Positions 32,912 through 42,046 of a DNA stretch of 56,215 nt are shown in pieces. Location: NCBI GenBank assembly GCA_902786815.1, contig CADADV010000011.1, positions 1 to 56,215 on the forward strand, read 5' to 3'. A program made the position numbers and the translations under genes. The DNA is from an uncultured Eubacteriales bacterium (lineage in GTDB: Bacteria; Bacillota; Clostridia; Peptostreptococcales; Anaerovoracaceae). Below the pieces are notes generated by a model. It was not told the origin of the DNA and ran no database searches. It was given only the letters and a program-made list of their open reading frames with translations. Numbering within the stretch: the first letter of the stretch is position 1; each line of letters begins with the position of its first letter.

Positions 32912-33746
32912 GCGGGATCATGATCGGCACGGTGCTGACATACTTCTGATAGACCGGATCGTTTCCGTAGTTGCGGTCCTGCCTGATCTCCAGACGCCGC
33001 GCGCCGCTGAACATGACATATGTGATGCCCAGGAATCCGAGCACTGCGATGATCCACTGAAATGCCCCCTGCAGATACGGAATGCCTGAAACAAGCACGC
33101 CGGTCCACAGCAGCATCTCGCCGAGATAGTTCGGACACCGGACGATCCGGTAGAGCCCCGAATCGACAAAGCGGTCAGGGTTCTTTTTCTTTGCGGCGGT
33201 CTTCTGCGCGTCTGCTGCGATCTCAAGCACAATGCCCAGCGCCATCAGGCAAAGGCCGGTCCAGGCGGCAGCGCCGTCCGTCGGGATGAAAGACTGCAGA
33301 TCGATCGTGAAGGCGTCGGTCGCTGCGTTGGGCTCGATATGGACAGAGGCCATCCCGTCCGCAACTGCTTTCGAAGCGTTCTCCAGCCGGAAGATGACCG
33401 GGCTTGTCTGCAGGAAATACAGTATCGCGCAGGCGACCCAGATGGCGATCTTCACGCCGGCCGGAATGGTTTTGCTTCTGTCGTTTTCGGGTTTGAGGAT
33501 CTTATTGTAGGCTGCGCTCTTCACCTCGCGGATCATAAGATATCCGCCCAGCCGCACCCCGTAGATGATAAACAGGATGCAGGCGATGCACGTTACAGGC
33601 GTGAGCACTGCATGAAACAGGATCAGCAGCGTGATCCCGATGCCGGCCACGGCAAACCCGTAGCCCACCGAAAAGAAATAGATGTACCGCCAGAAGCCGA
33701 TGGCGGAAAGCAGCAGACTGACTGCCAGTAGTACTAAGTATGTCAT
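32865..33746 (-). CDS. DUF1295 / steroid 5-alpha reductase-like membrane protein
   Basis: 293 residues with about seven helices and the C-terminal motif of this family: FVDSGLYRIVRCPNYLGEMLLW and RRLEIRQDRNYGNDPVYQKY, which bind the cofactor in related reductases and methyltransferases. The substrate is unknown. It follows the VanX-like gene by seven bases with a weak ribosome binding site, so it is part of the L,D-transpeptidase operon. Confidence 0.8.
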   Translation of the reverse strand: MTYLVLLAVSLLLSAIGFWRYIYFFSVGYGFAVAGIGITLLILFHAVLTPVTCIACILFIIYGVRLGGYLMIREVKSAAYNKILKPENDRSKTIPAGVKIAIWVACAILYFLQTSPVIFRLENASKAVADGMASVHIEPNAATDAFTIDLQSFIPTDGAAAWTGLCLMALGIVLEIAADAQKTAAKKKNPDRFVDSGLYRIVRCPNYLGEMLLWTGVLVSGIPYLQGAFQWIIAVLGFLGITYVMFSGARRLEIRQDRNYGNDPVYQKYVSTVPIMIPLIPLYSVKNWKAFVA

Positions 33747-33753
33747 TTGATCA

Positions 33754-34401
33754 TTACCGTTTCAGATACTGCGCGGAAACCGGAAACTCGAAATAGGTGT
33801 CCGGGTACGGTTCATCCTGAAGTGTGAAATGCCACCATTCGCAGTCGATAGGTTCGAAGCCGTTTCGGACCATGACGCTTTGCAGGGTCATGCGGTTGGC
33901 GTACTGTTCGTCTGTGACTTGCCGGCTGTCCGGATGGGAGATCCCACTGAAGAGATCAAAGGGACTGCCCATGTCAAGTTCCTTGCCTGTGGTCATATCG
34001 AGCAGCGTCAGGTCGACGGTGCTTCCCCTGGTGTGGCTGGAACGGCTCGCAATGTACCCTCCTGAGAAGAGTTCCTGCTTTTGCAAATCCGGATAGAAAT
34101 ACGGTTTCATGCGAATGTCCTGGTCTTCGATGCCCCAGAGCACGAAGTGTTTGACGGCGCACAAAGGCCGGTAGGCGTCGAAGATCTTCAGCCTGTAGCC
34201 TTGCACGTTCATTTCATTTGCGACTGATTTGAGCGCCCGCGCCGCTTCGATGGTGATCAGGGCAACGGGCTCCTCATAGCCGTCGATTCTCTCGCCCACG
34301 AAGTTGTAGGTCGAATGATATCGGATCTCCTGGATCACGCCCGGAACGTAGTCCGAAATCAGGACAAATCCGGACGGATCCATGGTGATATCTCTGTTCA
34401 T
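33754..34401 (-). CDS. D-Ala-D-Ala dipeptidase, VanX-like (peptidase M15D)
   Basis: About 215 residues. The zinc ligands are seen in SSHTRGSTVDLTLLD and EWWHFTL, with the SDYRP-like IFDAYRPLCAV motif upstream. It cleaves D-Ala-D-Ala or related cell-wall peptides. The usual start is MNRDITMDPSGF at 34401, with GGGA 8 bases upstream; a Met 15 codons earlier lies inside the preceding gene. No VanA/VanH partner is nearby, so resistance is not implied. Confidence 0.88.
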   Translation of the reverse strand: MNRDITMDPSGFVLISDYVPGVIQEIRYHSTYNFVGERIDGYEEPVALITIEAARALKSVANEMNVQGYRLKIFDAYRPLCAVKHFVLWGIEDQDIRMKPYFYPDLQKQELFSGGYIASRSSHTRGSTVDLTLLDMTTGKELDMGSPFDLFSGISHPDSRQVTDEQYANRMTLQSVMVRNGFEPIDCEWWHFTLQDEPYPDTYFEFPVSAQYLKR

Positions 34402-34402
34402 T

Positions 34403-35215
34403 TTACAGGTCCCATTCCTTCCAGAGTTCCGGGCTGATCTTTTCAAGTGAGTCGATCACGACAACGCAGTCCGGCTGGACGTTCTTCATGACCTTGATCA
34501 TCAGGTTCTCCGGAATCGCAACGCATCCGCCGGTGTACGGCTTCTGCGGTCCCAGGCAGTGGAGGAAGATCGCGGAGCCTTTGCCCGGCGTGCCGTCTTC
34601 ATTCCAGCTGATGTTCATGCAGTACTGATAGTGATAGTTATAGTCTACGATGTGCTCGCTGTCCTCTGTGTTGAGGTCCGGATAGTCTTTGATGCTGACC
34701 ATCTCATTGTAGTGGTAGCCTTCTCTCTGATCACCGGACCAGTAGTCATCCGGTGTGACCTGCTGATACTCGAAGGCCGTACATCCCGGGTCGTTGTTGA
34801 TACCGAACGCATAGTTGAACTTGTAGGTCCCGACCGGAGTCATCGCGTCCCCTTCCTTGGTCTTGCCCAGGCCCTCTTTACCGATATAACCCGGCGTTGT
34901 GATGATCTGTTTCCAGTTGCCGTCCGCATCCTTCTGATGCATGGAAACATAGGCTGTCGTTTTACCGATACCGGCTACGACAAAGAGCTGTTCCGCATCC
35001 TTCGCCTGCTCGAGTTTTCCGACGAACTCCGGTGAATCCTCTGCGGTGGCGATATCGAATTCCGCGTCGAGCGGATCTGCTACTGCCGGCGCTGCTGCAG
35101 CGTCCTCTTCTGCCGGTGCTTCTGCCTCGTTTGCAGAACCGCATCCCGCGGTGAAGCAAAGGCAGGCAAGCAGCATTGTGCCTATTGTGATCATTCTAAA
35201 CAGCTTTGATTTCAT
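34403..35215 (-). CDS. L,D-transpeptidase (YkuD) lipoprotein
   Basis: 270 residues with a lipoprotein signal (LACLCFTAGC) and a Glu/Ala-rich linker. The YkuD catalytic centre is present in its short form: IFLHCLGPQKPYTGGCVAIP, giving the conserved His and the TGGC nucleophile Cys. It forms 3-3 cross-links or attaches proteins to peptidoglycan on the outer face. First gene of the operon with the VanX-like dipeptidase and the DUF1295 protein (2-base and 7-base gaps). Confidence 0.9.
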   Translation of the reverse strand: MKSKLFRMITIGTMLLACLCFTAGCGSANEAEAPAEEDAAAAPAVADPLDAEFDIATAEDSPEFVGKLEQAKDAEQLFVVAGIGKTTAYVSMHQKDADGNWKQIITTPGYIGKEGLGKTKEGDAMTPVGTYKFNYAFGINNDPGCTAFEYQQVTPDDYWSGDQREGYHYNEMVSIKDYPDLNTEDSEHIVDYNYHYQYCMNISWNEDGTPGKGSAIFLHCLGPQKPYTGGCVAIPENLMIKVMKNVQPDCVVVIDSLEKISPELWKEWDL

Positions 35216-35329
35216 ATTGATCCCTCCGTTTTTCTGTATATGTTTCCATGTTAATCATACCATATACAAGGATTGGATTATTCTGAATAATAGTTAAGAA
35301 TGGGGCGCGCGTTTCGCTGATTCCTTCTG

Positions 35330-35359
35330 TTGACCGCATCCAGTGCGGCAATCTATAAT
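35330..35359 (+). promoter_or_regulatory. Promoter of MMPL transporter gene
   Basis: TTGACC (35330-35335), 18-base spacer, TATAAT (35354-35359). The transcript then begins about 48 bases before the chosen ATG at 35414, which has no clear Shine-Dalgarno. Confidence 0.7.
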
Positions 35360-35413
35360 ACTGTCAGACTATTATTGCAACTACAGCTGACTAAGCAGCA
35401 AAAGTTTACATAC

Positions 35414-38400
35414 ATGAAACAACGGTTTGCGCATTTTATCGTTGCCCGCAGCAGGGCAATATTGATCATATTCATCATCCTGGCACTGGGATGCGGCGCA
35501 CTGATTCCATTCGTCAACATCAACAAGGACATGACCAAATATCTGCCGAAGGATTCAGAGATGCGGCACGGCCTGGATCTGATGAAGACGGAATTCGGCG
35601 ATGAGACTTCCAGCAGTCTGGAGATCATGTTCGACGATCTTAAGACGCCCGCAGAAAAGGACGCCGTACTGCAAAATCTGGAGTCCCTGAAGTACGCAGA
35701 GTCTGTGGATTACAAGTCGGAAGCAGACGACGAGGAGCAGTACTACAACAAAGGCAGGTACACCCGGTATGTGATCAACTGCGACTACGACCAGTACTCT
35801 GACGAAGCGACGGAACTCTGGAAGACTGTCAAGGCGGCCTACATGGAAGATGAAGAGGACCGTAACATTGAGCTGGGCGGCACGATCCACTCAGCCAACG
35901 AATCGGGCCTGCCCCTTTGGATCATCGCCCTTGCGGTCGCGATGGTCGCCCTTATTCTTCTCATCATGGCCAGTTCATGGGTCGAGCCAGCCACCTTCCT
36001 GATCACCATCGGCGTGGCGGTGCTGATCAACATGGGATCGTATATCCTCTTCCCGAGCATCTCCAAGACCACCTTCGGGATCGTGGGCATCCTTCAGCTC
36101 GCTCTCAGCATGGACTATTCCATCATGCTGCTGAACCGCTACCGCCAGCAGCGGCGCATCTGTGCTTACAAATATGAAACCATGGAACAAGCGCTGTCCC
36201 TTTCCTTCAGCGCCATCACCGGCAGCTCTTTGACTACATTCGCCGGACTGCTCGCACTGGTGTTCATGAGTTTCACCATGGGCGCCGACGTCGGGCTCGC
36301 GCTGGCAAAGGGCGTTCTCATCAGCCTGCTCTGCATCTTCACGGTCCTGCCGGCTCTGGTCCTGGGCTTCGATTCCCTGATGCTTCGGACGGCCAAACGC
36401 ACGCCGCCCTTCGACCTGCCTAGATTCTCTAACTTCCAATACAAGATGCGGATCCCGCTTACGGTTTTGTTCGCGGTGATGCTGATCGGCTCTTTCGTTC
36501 TGCGCAACGGCGTAGACTTTTCCTATTCACAAAGCTGGGTCACGGGGATCGACCATGTCTTCGGCCACACCAACACCATCGTCATGGTCTATGACGAAGA
36601 AGACGGCAAAGCGGCCGGAGAACTAGCTGAATCTCTCGACGATTCCGCCGATATCTACAGCGCAGTCTGCTATGAGAGCACGCTAGGCAAGCAGCGCATC
36701 GCTTCCGGCATGCACGAATTCATCGATGACATGAAGGACGAAGGCAGCACCGGCAGTGATGGCGCCTCTGCCGACATGGATCTGAGCGATTCCATGCTCA
36801 AACTCATTTACTTCGATTACCATGCGGGAGATCCTGCGTTTACGATGACGATTCCGGAGCTCGTGTCCTTCCTGCGCGGCGATGTCGTAAACGATCCGGA
36901 CTTCTCAGACAGCATCGATCAGGAGGCGAAGGATCAGCTCGACGATATGGCGAAGTTCACCGACCGCGGCGCCCTCACCGCGAAAAAAGGCGCCAAAGGT
37001 CTGGCGGATTTCTTCGGCATGAAGAAGTCACAGGCTGCGCAGCTTTTGCTGTATTACCAGATCAAAAACGGCAAACACGGAAACAAGATGACCCTGCCGG
37101 ATTTCGTCTCCTTCCTCATCGACGATGTGGCGTCGGATCCGGAGTACGGCAAGATGATCAAGAAATCCCAGAAAAAGCAGCTCCGCTCCCTGCAGCCTTT
37201 CACGGATGAAGAAACGGTAGCCAGCGACGCGATCTATGAGGAGGCCGCGCAGATCCTCGGCATGGACGAAAGCCAGATGCGCCTCATCTATATGAATCAT
37301 TACGCAAAGACAGGCGTGGCGTCACAGAAAACCATCGCTGAAATCGCTGCTGCGCTCCAGTCTATGGCGAAGGACCCTGCCCTGTCCGCTCAGTTCGGCG
37401 GTGAGGATACCGCACAACTTATCGCAGGCCTGCAGCAGATCGGTCAAATGGATCAAACACCTTATGATATAAACGCAATGGCGCAGACCCTCGCAGGATA
37501 CGGCATGCCCCTCGACGCAGGCACCCTGTCCGTGATCTACGCCTACAGCGATCTCACACAAGACCCATCCCTGCACATGGCTTCCGTGCAGGACATCGTG
37601 ACATTCATGTTGGAAGACGAGACCATCAGCGCCTCCCTTCCCGCCGCACAGAAAAAGCAGCTGGCACTCCTGAAGAAGATCATCGATGTCTCTGTCTCCG
37701 GCAAAAAACTCTCTGCGAAGAAGATGGGGGCGATCCTGGGCATGAAGTCCTCTGCCGTAAATCAGGTCTACCTGCTCCACCAGTACAAGGAAGGTAAAAC
37801 CGGCTCCTGGAAGCTGAGCCCGCAGCAGTTCGTCAACTTCCTTGTGAACAAAGTCCTGTCGGACAAGTCCATGAAATCCCGCGTCGGCGGTAAGGCATCC
37901 GACCTGAAGTTCGCGCAAAAGCTGATCAACAGTGTTGTTGCAGGACGCCAGTACACCTACACCGGCATGGCGGACCTGTTCGCAGATTACAGCGGCGACG
38001 CTGCAGACGACGCCGACTTCGATGCGGACAGTCTCTCCCTGCTCTACACCCTCTACGGATCACGGCACTATTATGACGAGACCTGGACCATGGACCTCAT
38101 GCAGATGGTGACGCATCTGGACGGGAGCATGCTCCGGCGCGATGCCTTTGCGAAAAACATGGATGCGCAGGACATTCAAGATGTCCACGACATGCGCGAG
38201 GATATGGATGAGGCTGCAGAACTCCTCAAGGGGAAACATTACGGGCGCATGATGATCACCGCCATCATGGAGGAAGACTCCGATGAGACACGCACCTTCA
38301 TGGACGATCTGAGTGCGCGGACCGACGCCGCTTTCACAGGGGATACCTATATGATCGGCAACACGCCTATGGCTTATGAGATGTCCAAGACTTTCCACCA

Positions 38401-38944
38401 TGAGCTGAACAAGATCACGCTGATCACAGCGCTGTTCATTCTGTTCATCGTACTGTGCACCTTCCGGCGCCTTGCCGCGCCGGTGATCCTGGTCCTGATC
38501 ATCCAGTGCGCCGTGTTCCTGACCATGGCGTTTCTGAACGTGCTCCATGTTGACATGCAGTACCTGGCCCTCCTCATCGTTCAGAGCATCATGATGGGCG
38601 CGACCATCGACTACGCCATCATCTATACGACTTATTATATTGAGAACCGGACAACGGCAACGGGCGGTGCCCTGGCTTCCGGCGACGGTGCAGGCACCGG
38701 TCTGGTTCCGCGGCAGGCGATACGGGCCGCTTACAAAGGGGCTCTGCAGACTATCCTGACCTCCGCCACCATCCTCATTGCGGCTGTTGGACTGATCAGC
38801 TTCGCCTTTGCCGATCCCTCCGTCCGTCAAATCTGCCGTATCCTCTCCGTCGGTTCCCTGATCGCGACCGTCCTGGTCATCTTCATCCTGCCGGCCGTCC
38901 TAGCCTGCCTGGACCGGATCGTCATCCGCCGGAAGACAAACTAA
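35414..38944 (+). CDS. MMPL/RND superfamily transporter with repeated outer loop
   Basis: About 1176 residues. The N-terminal half has a transmembrane helix, a soluble loop and five further helices with the RND motif GILQLALSMDYSIMLLNRYR; the C-terminal half repeats this (LLIVQSIMMGATIDYAIIYTTYYIENR). These two D/Y motifs are the proton relay of MmpL-type pumps. The second large loop (about 500 residues) is far longer than in relatives and contains about six diverged ~80-residue repeats (see repeat feature). It probably exports lipids or hydrophobic compounds. The first Met of the open frame lies inside the promoter, so I use MKQRFAHF. Next genes are on the other strand. Confidence 0.9.
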   Translation: MKQRFAHFIVARSRAILIIFIILALGCGALIPFVNINKDMTKYLPKDSEMRHGLDLMKTEFGDETSSSLEIMFDDLKTPAEKDAVLQNLESLKYAESVDYKSEADDEEQYYNKGRYTRYVINCDYDQYSDEATELWKTVKAAYMEDEEDRNIELGGTIHSANESGLPLWIIALAVAMVALILLIMASSWVEPATFLITIGVAVLINMGSYILFPSISKTTFGIVGILQLALSMDYSIMLLNRYRQQRRICAYKYETMEQALSLSFSAITGSSLTTFAGLLALVFMSFTMGADVGLALAKGVLISLLCIFTVLPALVLGFDSLMLRTAKRTPPFDLPRFSNFQYKMRIPLTVLFAVMLIGSFVLRNGVDFSYSQSWVTGIDHVFGHTNTIVMVYDEEDGKAAGELAESLDDSADIYSAVCYESTLGKQRIASGMHEFIDDMKDEGSTGSDGASADMDLSDSMLKLIYFDYHAGDPAFTMTIPELVSFLRGDVVNDPDFSDSIDQEAKDQLDDMAKFTDRGALTAKKGAKGLADFFGMKKSQAAQLLLYYQIKNGKHGNKMTLPDFVSFLIDDVASDPEYGKMIKKSQKKQLRSLQPFTDEETVASDAIYEEAAQILGMDESQMRLIYMNHYAKTGVASQKTIAEIAAALQSMAKDPALSAQFGGEDTAQLIAGLQQIGQMDQTPYDINAMAQTLAGYGMPLDAGTLSVIYAYSDLTQDPSLHMASVQDIVTFMLEDETISASLPAAQKKQLALLKKIIDVSVSGKKLSAKKMGAILGMKSSAVNQVYLLHQYKEGKTGSWKLSPQQFVNFLVNKVLSDKSMKSRVGGKASDLKFAQKLINSVVAGRQYTYTGMADLFADYSGDAADDADFDADSLSLLYTLYGSRHYYDETWTMDLMQMVTHLDGSMLRRDAFAKNMDAQDIQDVHDMREDMDEAAELLKGKHYGRMMITAIMEEDSDETRTFMDDLSARTDAAFTGDTYMIGNTPMAYEMSKTFHHELNKITLITALFILFIVLCTFRRLAAPVILVLIIQCAVFLTMAFLNVLHVDMQYLALLIVQSIMMGATIDYAIIYTTYYIENRTTATGGALASGDGAGTGLVPRQAIRAAYKGALQTILTSATILIAAVGLISFAFADPSVRQICRILSVGSLIATVLVIFILPAVLACLDRIVIRRKTN
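36788..38130 (+). repeat. About six diverged ~80-residue repeats in MMPL loop
   Basis: Copies begin near 36788, 37035, 37280, 37525, 37756 and 38040. Each has a short LxxhY helix (LIYFDYH, LLYYQIK, LIYMNHY, VIYAYSD, VYLLHQY, LLYTLYG), a block like MTLPDFVSFLIDDV, a DP or SDK segment, and usually an LGM-like end (DFFGMKKSQ, ILGMDESQ, ILGMKSSA). Spacing is 82, 82, 82, 77 and 95 codons. Confidence 0.75.
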
Positions 38945-38976
38945 AAAACTGCTGCGCTGATCGTTTCGCGCAGCAG
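38943..38976 (-). terminator. Terminator of glutaminase gene
   Basis: CTGCTGCGC...GCGCAGCAG stem, followed on the minus strand by TTTTTTAG. It lies 57 bases after the glsA stop and overlaps the end of the MMPL transporter gene. Confidence 0.8.
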
Positions 38977-39033
38977 CTTCAATACTGTTTGATAACTGTT
39001 TATCAACTGTCTTAGCTTTTGTTGGATTCCGAA

Positions 39034-40050
39034 CTATCTCTTCTGGAAATCGTGCAGTGAGTAATCGATCGGTTTGGCAGAAATCATGTCTGTGTCGTAG
39101 AACAGGGACAGACGCAGCTTGCCTGCGATCTCCTTGAGGAGCCTGCAGCCTGCGATGCTGTTTCCCTTGGCATCCAGAGATGGTCCGAAGACGCCGATCC
39201 CGGCGCGCTTATCTGATACTGCAAGCAACCCGCCGCCGACGCCCGACTTGGTCGGGATACCGACCTGGACCGCGTAGGTCCCGGAGCCGTCGTACATGCC
39301 GCAGGTAAGCATCAGTGTCTTGACGATCCGCATGTTCTCACTGGACAGATACCGTCTGCCTGAAACATTTCCCACGCCGTCGTTTGCCAGCCGATTGGCG
39401 AAATTGGCCAAAGACTCAGCGGTCACATCCAGAGAACACATCTTCGTGTAGAAGCGCAGCGCATCCTCCACATCGGATTCGATGATGTTTTTGCTCTCCA
39501 GAAGATATGCGATGGCACGGTTTCTGGAGCAAGTGGACATCTCCGATTCGTAGACCGTCTTGTTCAGTACGATGTCATCGTCATCGCAGAGTTCCTTGGC
39601 AAAACGCAGCATGTCGTGGAAGGACACCTCCTCAATGAGCATTCCGGCTACCGCGATAGCGCCCGAATTGATCAGCGGATTATACGGTTTGTTGGAGTTC
39701 AGGTCCAGTTCCACAAGGGAGTTGAACGCTTCACCCGATGGCTCCGCCTCTACCTTCTCGAAGAGTTTCTGAGGCCCGAACAGTTCCAGCGCCACACAGA
39801 GAGAGATGATCTTGGAAATGGACTGGATCGTGAACCGCTTGTCGCAGTCTCCCAGTTTGATCTTCTCACCCTGGATCGGATAGATGCAGATCCCGAGCTG
39901 ATTCGGATCCGCCTTTCCCAGTTCCGGGATGTAATCGGCAACGGCTCCCTTCGGGATCTCCTGCCGTGCGACTTCCATCGCCTCCCGCACGATCTGCTCT
40001 GTTTCATCGTGGGTCTTCAGTTCATAGTCGACATGTAATGTATTCGGCAT
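39034..40050 (-). CDS. glsA: Glutaminase
   Basis: Hydrolyses glutamine to glutamate and ammonia. The serine-dependent beta-lactamase-like fold is clear: the nucleophile in FTIQSISKIISL, then LVELDLNSNKPYNPLINSGAI, Tyr/Asn motifs with STCSRNRAIAYLL, and PTKSGVGGG. 338 residues, ~30 longer than typical because of an N-terminal extension. AGGAGG lies 7 bases before the ATG. Single-gene unit between two terminators. Confidence 0.94.
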   Translation of the reverse strand: MPNTLHVDYELKTHDETEQIVREAMEVARQEIPKGAVADYIPELGKADPNQLGICIYPIQGEKIKLGDCDKRFTIQSISKIISLCVALELFGPQKLFEKVEAEPSGEAFNSLVELDLNSNKPYNPLINSGAIAVAGMLIEEVSFHDMLRFAKELCDDDDIVLNKTVYESEMSTCSRNRAIAYLLESKNIIESDVEDALRFYTKMCSLDVTAESLANFANRLANDGVGNVSGRRYLSSENMRIVKTLMLTCGMYDGSGTYAVQVGIPTKSGVGGGLLAVSDKRAGIGVFGPSLDAKGNSIAGCRLLKEIAGKLRLSLFYDTDMISAKPIDYSLHDFQKR

Positions 40051-40160
40051 ATCACACCTCCTGCTGATCGATGTATTTCGCTCATCGTTGCTGCTGCTTT
40101 TGCCTGTGTAAAGATAATACCACTATCCCCTATATATTTAAAGCGCTAAAGCACCCGCTG

Positions 40161-40188
40161 CGAAAAAAGAAGCGTTGCCCGCTTCTTT
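40161..40188 (-). terminator. Terminator of small secreted-protein gene
   Basis: AAAGAAGCG...CGCTTCTTT stem with TTTTTTCG following on the minus strand, 30 bases after the stop of the gene at 40218. Confidence 0.75.
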
Positions 40189-40217
40189 AATGTTTCGCTA
40201 ATTCGATGCTTCGACGT

Positions 40218-40820
40218 TTAGTCGAAAACATAGTGTTTTATCTTCTGGAAGAGGGTTCCGTCCTCGATACTCTCTTCGACCTTCTCCTTGACCTTTTCCG
40301 TCAGGTTGATCTCCTGTCCTGTTCTGTCCTCATAGATCTCTTCGATCGTCCTGCCCTGGTCCTGAGGATCCAGATCTACATTTGCCGCGTGCGAACGCCA
40401 GGCGTTGTCCTCCGGCAGATACTTGTAGGCAATGTTGTGCTGCCTCCACTCATAGGCCATATCGTCCGCCGTCCGGTAGGACTCCAGATCACTTCCGTGG
40501 ACAGGGTGGACGTCGATCAGCGCCTGACAGATGATTTTCTGATCGTGCTTGTTGGTGATCTTGTATGAATCGTAGATCGTCCAGCAGTCATAGCCATATA
40601 TGGTTTGGAAATCCTCGTCACCGTATGTGAACGCATAGTTCCAGCCGCCGCCATCCACATCATGCAAATTGATATCAGAAGTGGACGACAAAAGCCATCT
40701 ATGACTCGCCTTCTTCTCTGAATCATCCTTATCTGCAGATGTGTCGCTTCCCGGGCATCCGTGTAAGAACAAGTATCCTCCTATGATAACCAAAATAATA
40801 AAAAACAGTAGCTTTTTCAT
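40218..40820 (-). CDS. Small exported protein of unknown function
   Basis: 200 residues with a signal sequence (KKLLFFIILVIIGGYLFLHGC); the LHGC end could be a lipobox, with a Gly at -1 and the Cys followed by a Pro-rich, then charged, linker. The rest is Asp/Glu-rich with Trp/Tyr-rich strands (GGGWNYAFTYGDEDF, YGYDCWTIYDSYKI). I do not recognise the family. Single-gene unit. Confidence 0.6.
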   Translation of the reverse strand: MKKLLFFIILVIIGGYLFLHGCPGSDTSADKDDSEKKASHRWLLSSTSDINLHDVDGGGWNYAFTYGDEDFQTIYGYDCWTIYDSYKITNKHDQKIICQALIDVHPVHGSDLESYRTADDMAYEWRQHNIAYKYLPEDNAWRSHAANVDLDPQDQGRTIEEIYEDRTGQEINLTEKVKEKVEESIEDGTLFQKIKHYVFD

Positions 40821-40938
40821 CTATTCTCCTTTTGCTTTTGCAATTGTGCTTCTTGAAGATTCCTGCCGTATATAATACAATCAGTATGTGAACAACAGGT
40901 GAAGAACAGTTTACCACTAGTTCAGAAGGCATTTCAAC

Positions 40939-41754
40939 ATGAATTCAGACAAAAGCAGCACAGCCAAAATACAGTCCAAAAGAAAACGGTCCAATGTAAT
41001 GATTTCCCACTACTTCAGTTTGGCGTGGCGGGGAGCGATCTGTATTACCCTTCTGATTCTGTGGATCGGCAATCTCATCCACGGCGGCGAAACGATCATG
41101 TACCGTTTCGAATCGCACCCATGGATCATGCGTATCATCTGGCTGCTTTTTGTCATCGATATGGTTGCGCGGTTCTTCCCGTCATCTATCAGAAGTCCCG
41201 GAAGCCAGAAACAGTTTGCGAAGAACTTCCAGAAAACCGGCAAGACGGAAATCATCATCCCTGACAATCACGCGACTGCACTCGTGATGCTCGCATGGAT
41301 CCTGTTCAATGGGATCTTCGGGGCTTTGTATATCGTCGGGATCCTGGACAAAGACTTCATGCTATTGCTTTGTTCTCTGTTTTCGGTTTCAGACATCATC
41401 TGCATCCTGTTCTTCTGTCCCTTCCAGGTGTTTTTCTTCAAATGCCGGTGCTGCGTATCCTGCAGGATCTACAACTGGGATTTCGCGATGATGTTCACGC
41501 CCCTGTTCTTCGTGCCGGGACTTTATACATGGAGCCTTCTGGGGATCGCTGTCGTTCTGCTTGCGATCTGGGAAATCACTTTCTTCCTGCATCCGGAACG
41601 ATTCTCTGAGAACACCAATGCTTATATGTCCTGCGCCGGCTGTACAGAGAAACTCTGCCGGCATAAAAAACAGCTCACTTCGCTGTGGAAGCGAAATGAG
41701 CAATTCTTCATGAAACGCGTCAGGCTCCTGCGCAAAACCCCATCCGACAGTTAA
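40939..41754 (+). CDS. Cys-rich multi-pass membrane protein
   Basis: 271 residues with about six hydrophobic helices. A CRCCVSCRIYNWDFAMMF segment and a late MSCAGCTEKLC motif place Cys pairs next to the membrane, suggesting metal or Fe-S binding. I do not recognise a named family. Only a weak ribosome binding site is seen. The stop overlaps the stop of the convergent QueT-like gene. Confidence 0.6.
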   Translation: MNSDKSSTAKIQSKRKRSNVMISHYFSLAWRGAICITLLILWIGNLIHGGETIMYRFESHPWIMRIIWLLFVIDMVARFFPSSIRSPGSQKQFAKNFQKTGKTEIIIPDNHATALVMLAWILFNGIFGALYIVGILDKDFMLLLCSLFSVSDIICILFFCPFQVFFFKCRCCVSCRIYNWDFAMMFTPLFFVPGLYTWSLLGIAVVLLAIWEITFFLHPERFSENTNAYMSCAGCTEKLCRHKKQLTSLWKRNEQFFMKRVRLLRKTPSDS

Positions 41755-42017
41755 TCGATGCCTTCTCCCCTGAATATGACGCTGCGATACCGCAGAAGCA
41801 CTCCGCCGAATATTTCCCCTAAAATATAGCATCCGATGAACAGCCCCGGAACTGCCGCAGGCGTGAACATCGGCAGGATCATCATCATTTCCGCGATCCT
41901 GACCTGCATCGGGCCGAAAGATATGGGTGCGAAGATCACAGTCAGCACAACGTAAATTGCCGCGATTACCGCACCGTATGTGATTCTCAAAATATTTGTG
42001 TTTCTGTTATCTGTCAT
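41751..42017 (-). pseudogene. QueT-like transporter, 3'-truncated
   Basis: The 88-residue frame begins like QueT-family queuosine-precursor transporters (AIYVVLTVIFAPISFGPMQVRIAEMMMILPMFTPAAVPGLFIGCYILGEI, quoted in part as FAPISFGPMQVRIAE and FTPAAVPGLFIG), which are normally ~160-170 residues with about five to six helices. Here the protein ends after about three helices, where the convergent neighbour begins, so the C-terminal half has been lost. GGAG 9 bases before the ATG suggests it could still be translated. A functional small protein is less likely. No preQ1 riboswitch is visible upstream, where only 29 bases separate it from the preceding gene. Confidence 0.65.
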
Positions 42018-42046
42018 TTATCGTTTTCTCCGAGCGGGGACTAGAT

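Noticed and set aside
33754-34401. Vancomycin resistance island (vanX-like gene)
   Set aside because: No vanH, vanA or vanRS gene is adjacent; the dipeptidase pairs with an L,D-transpeptidase instead.
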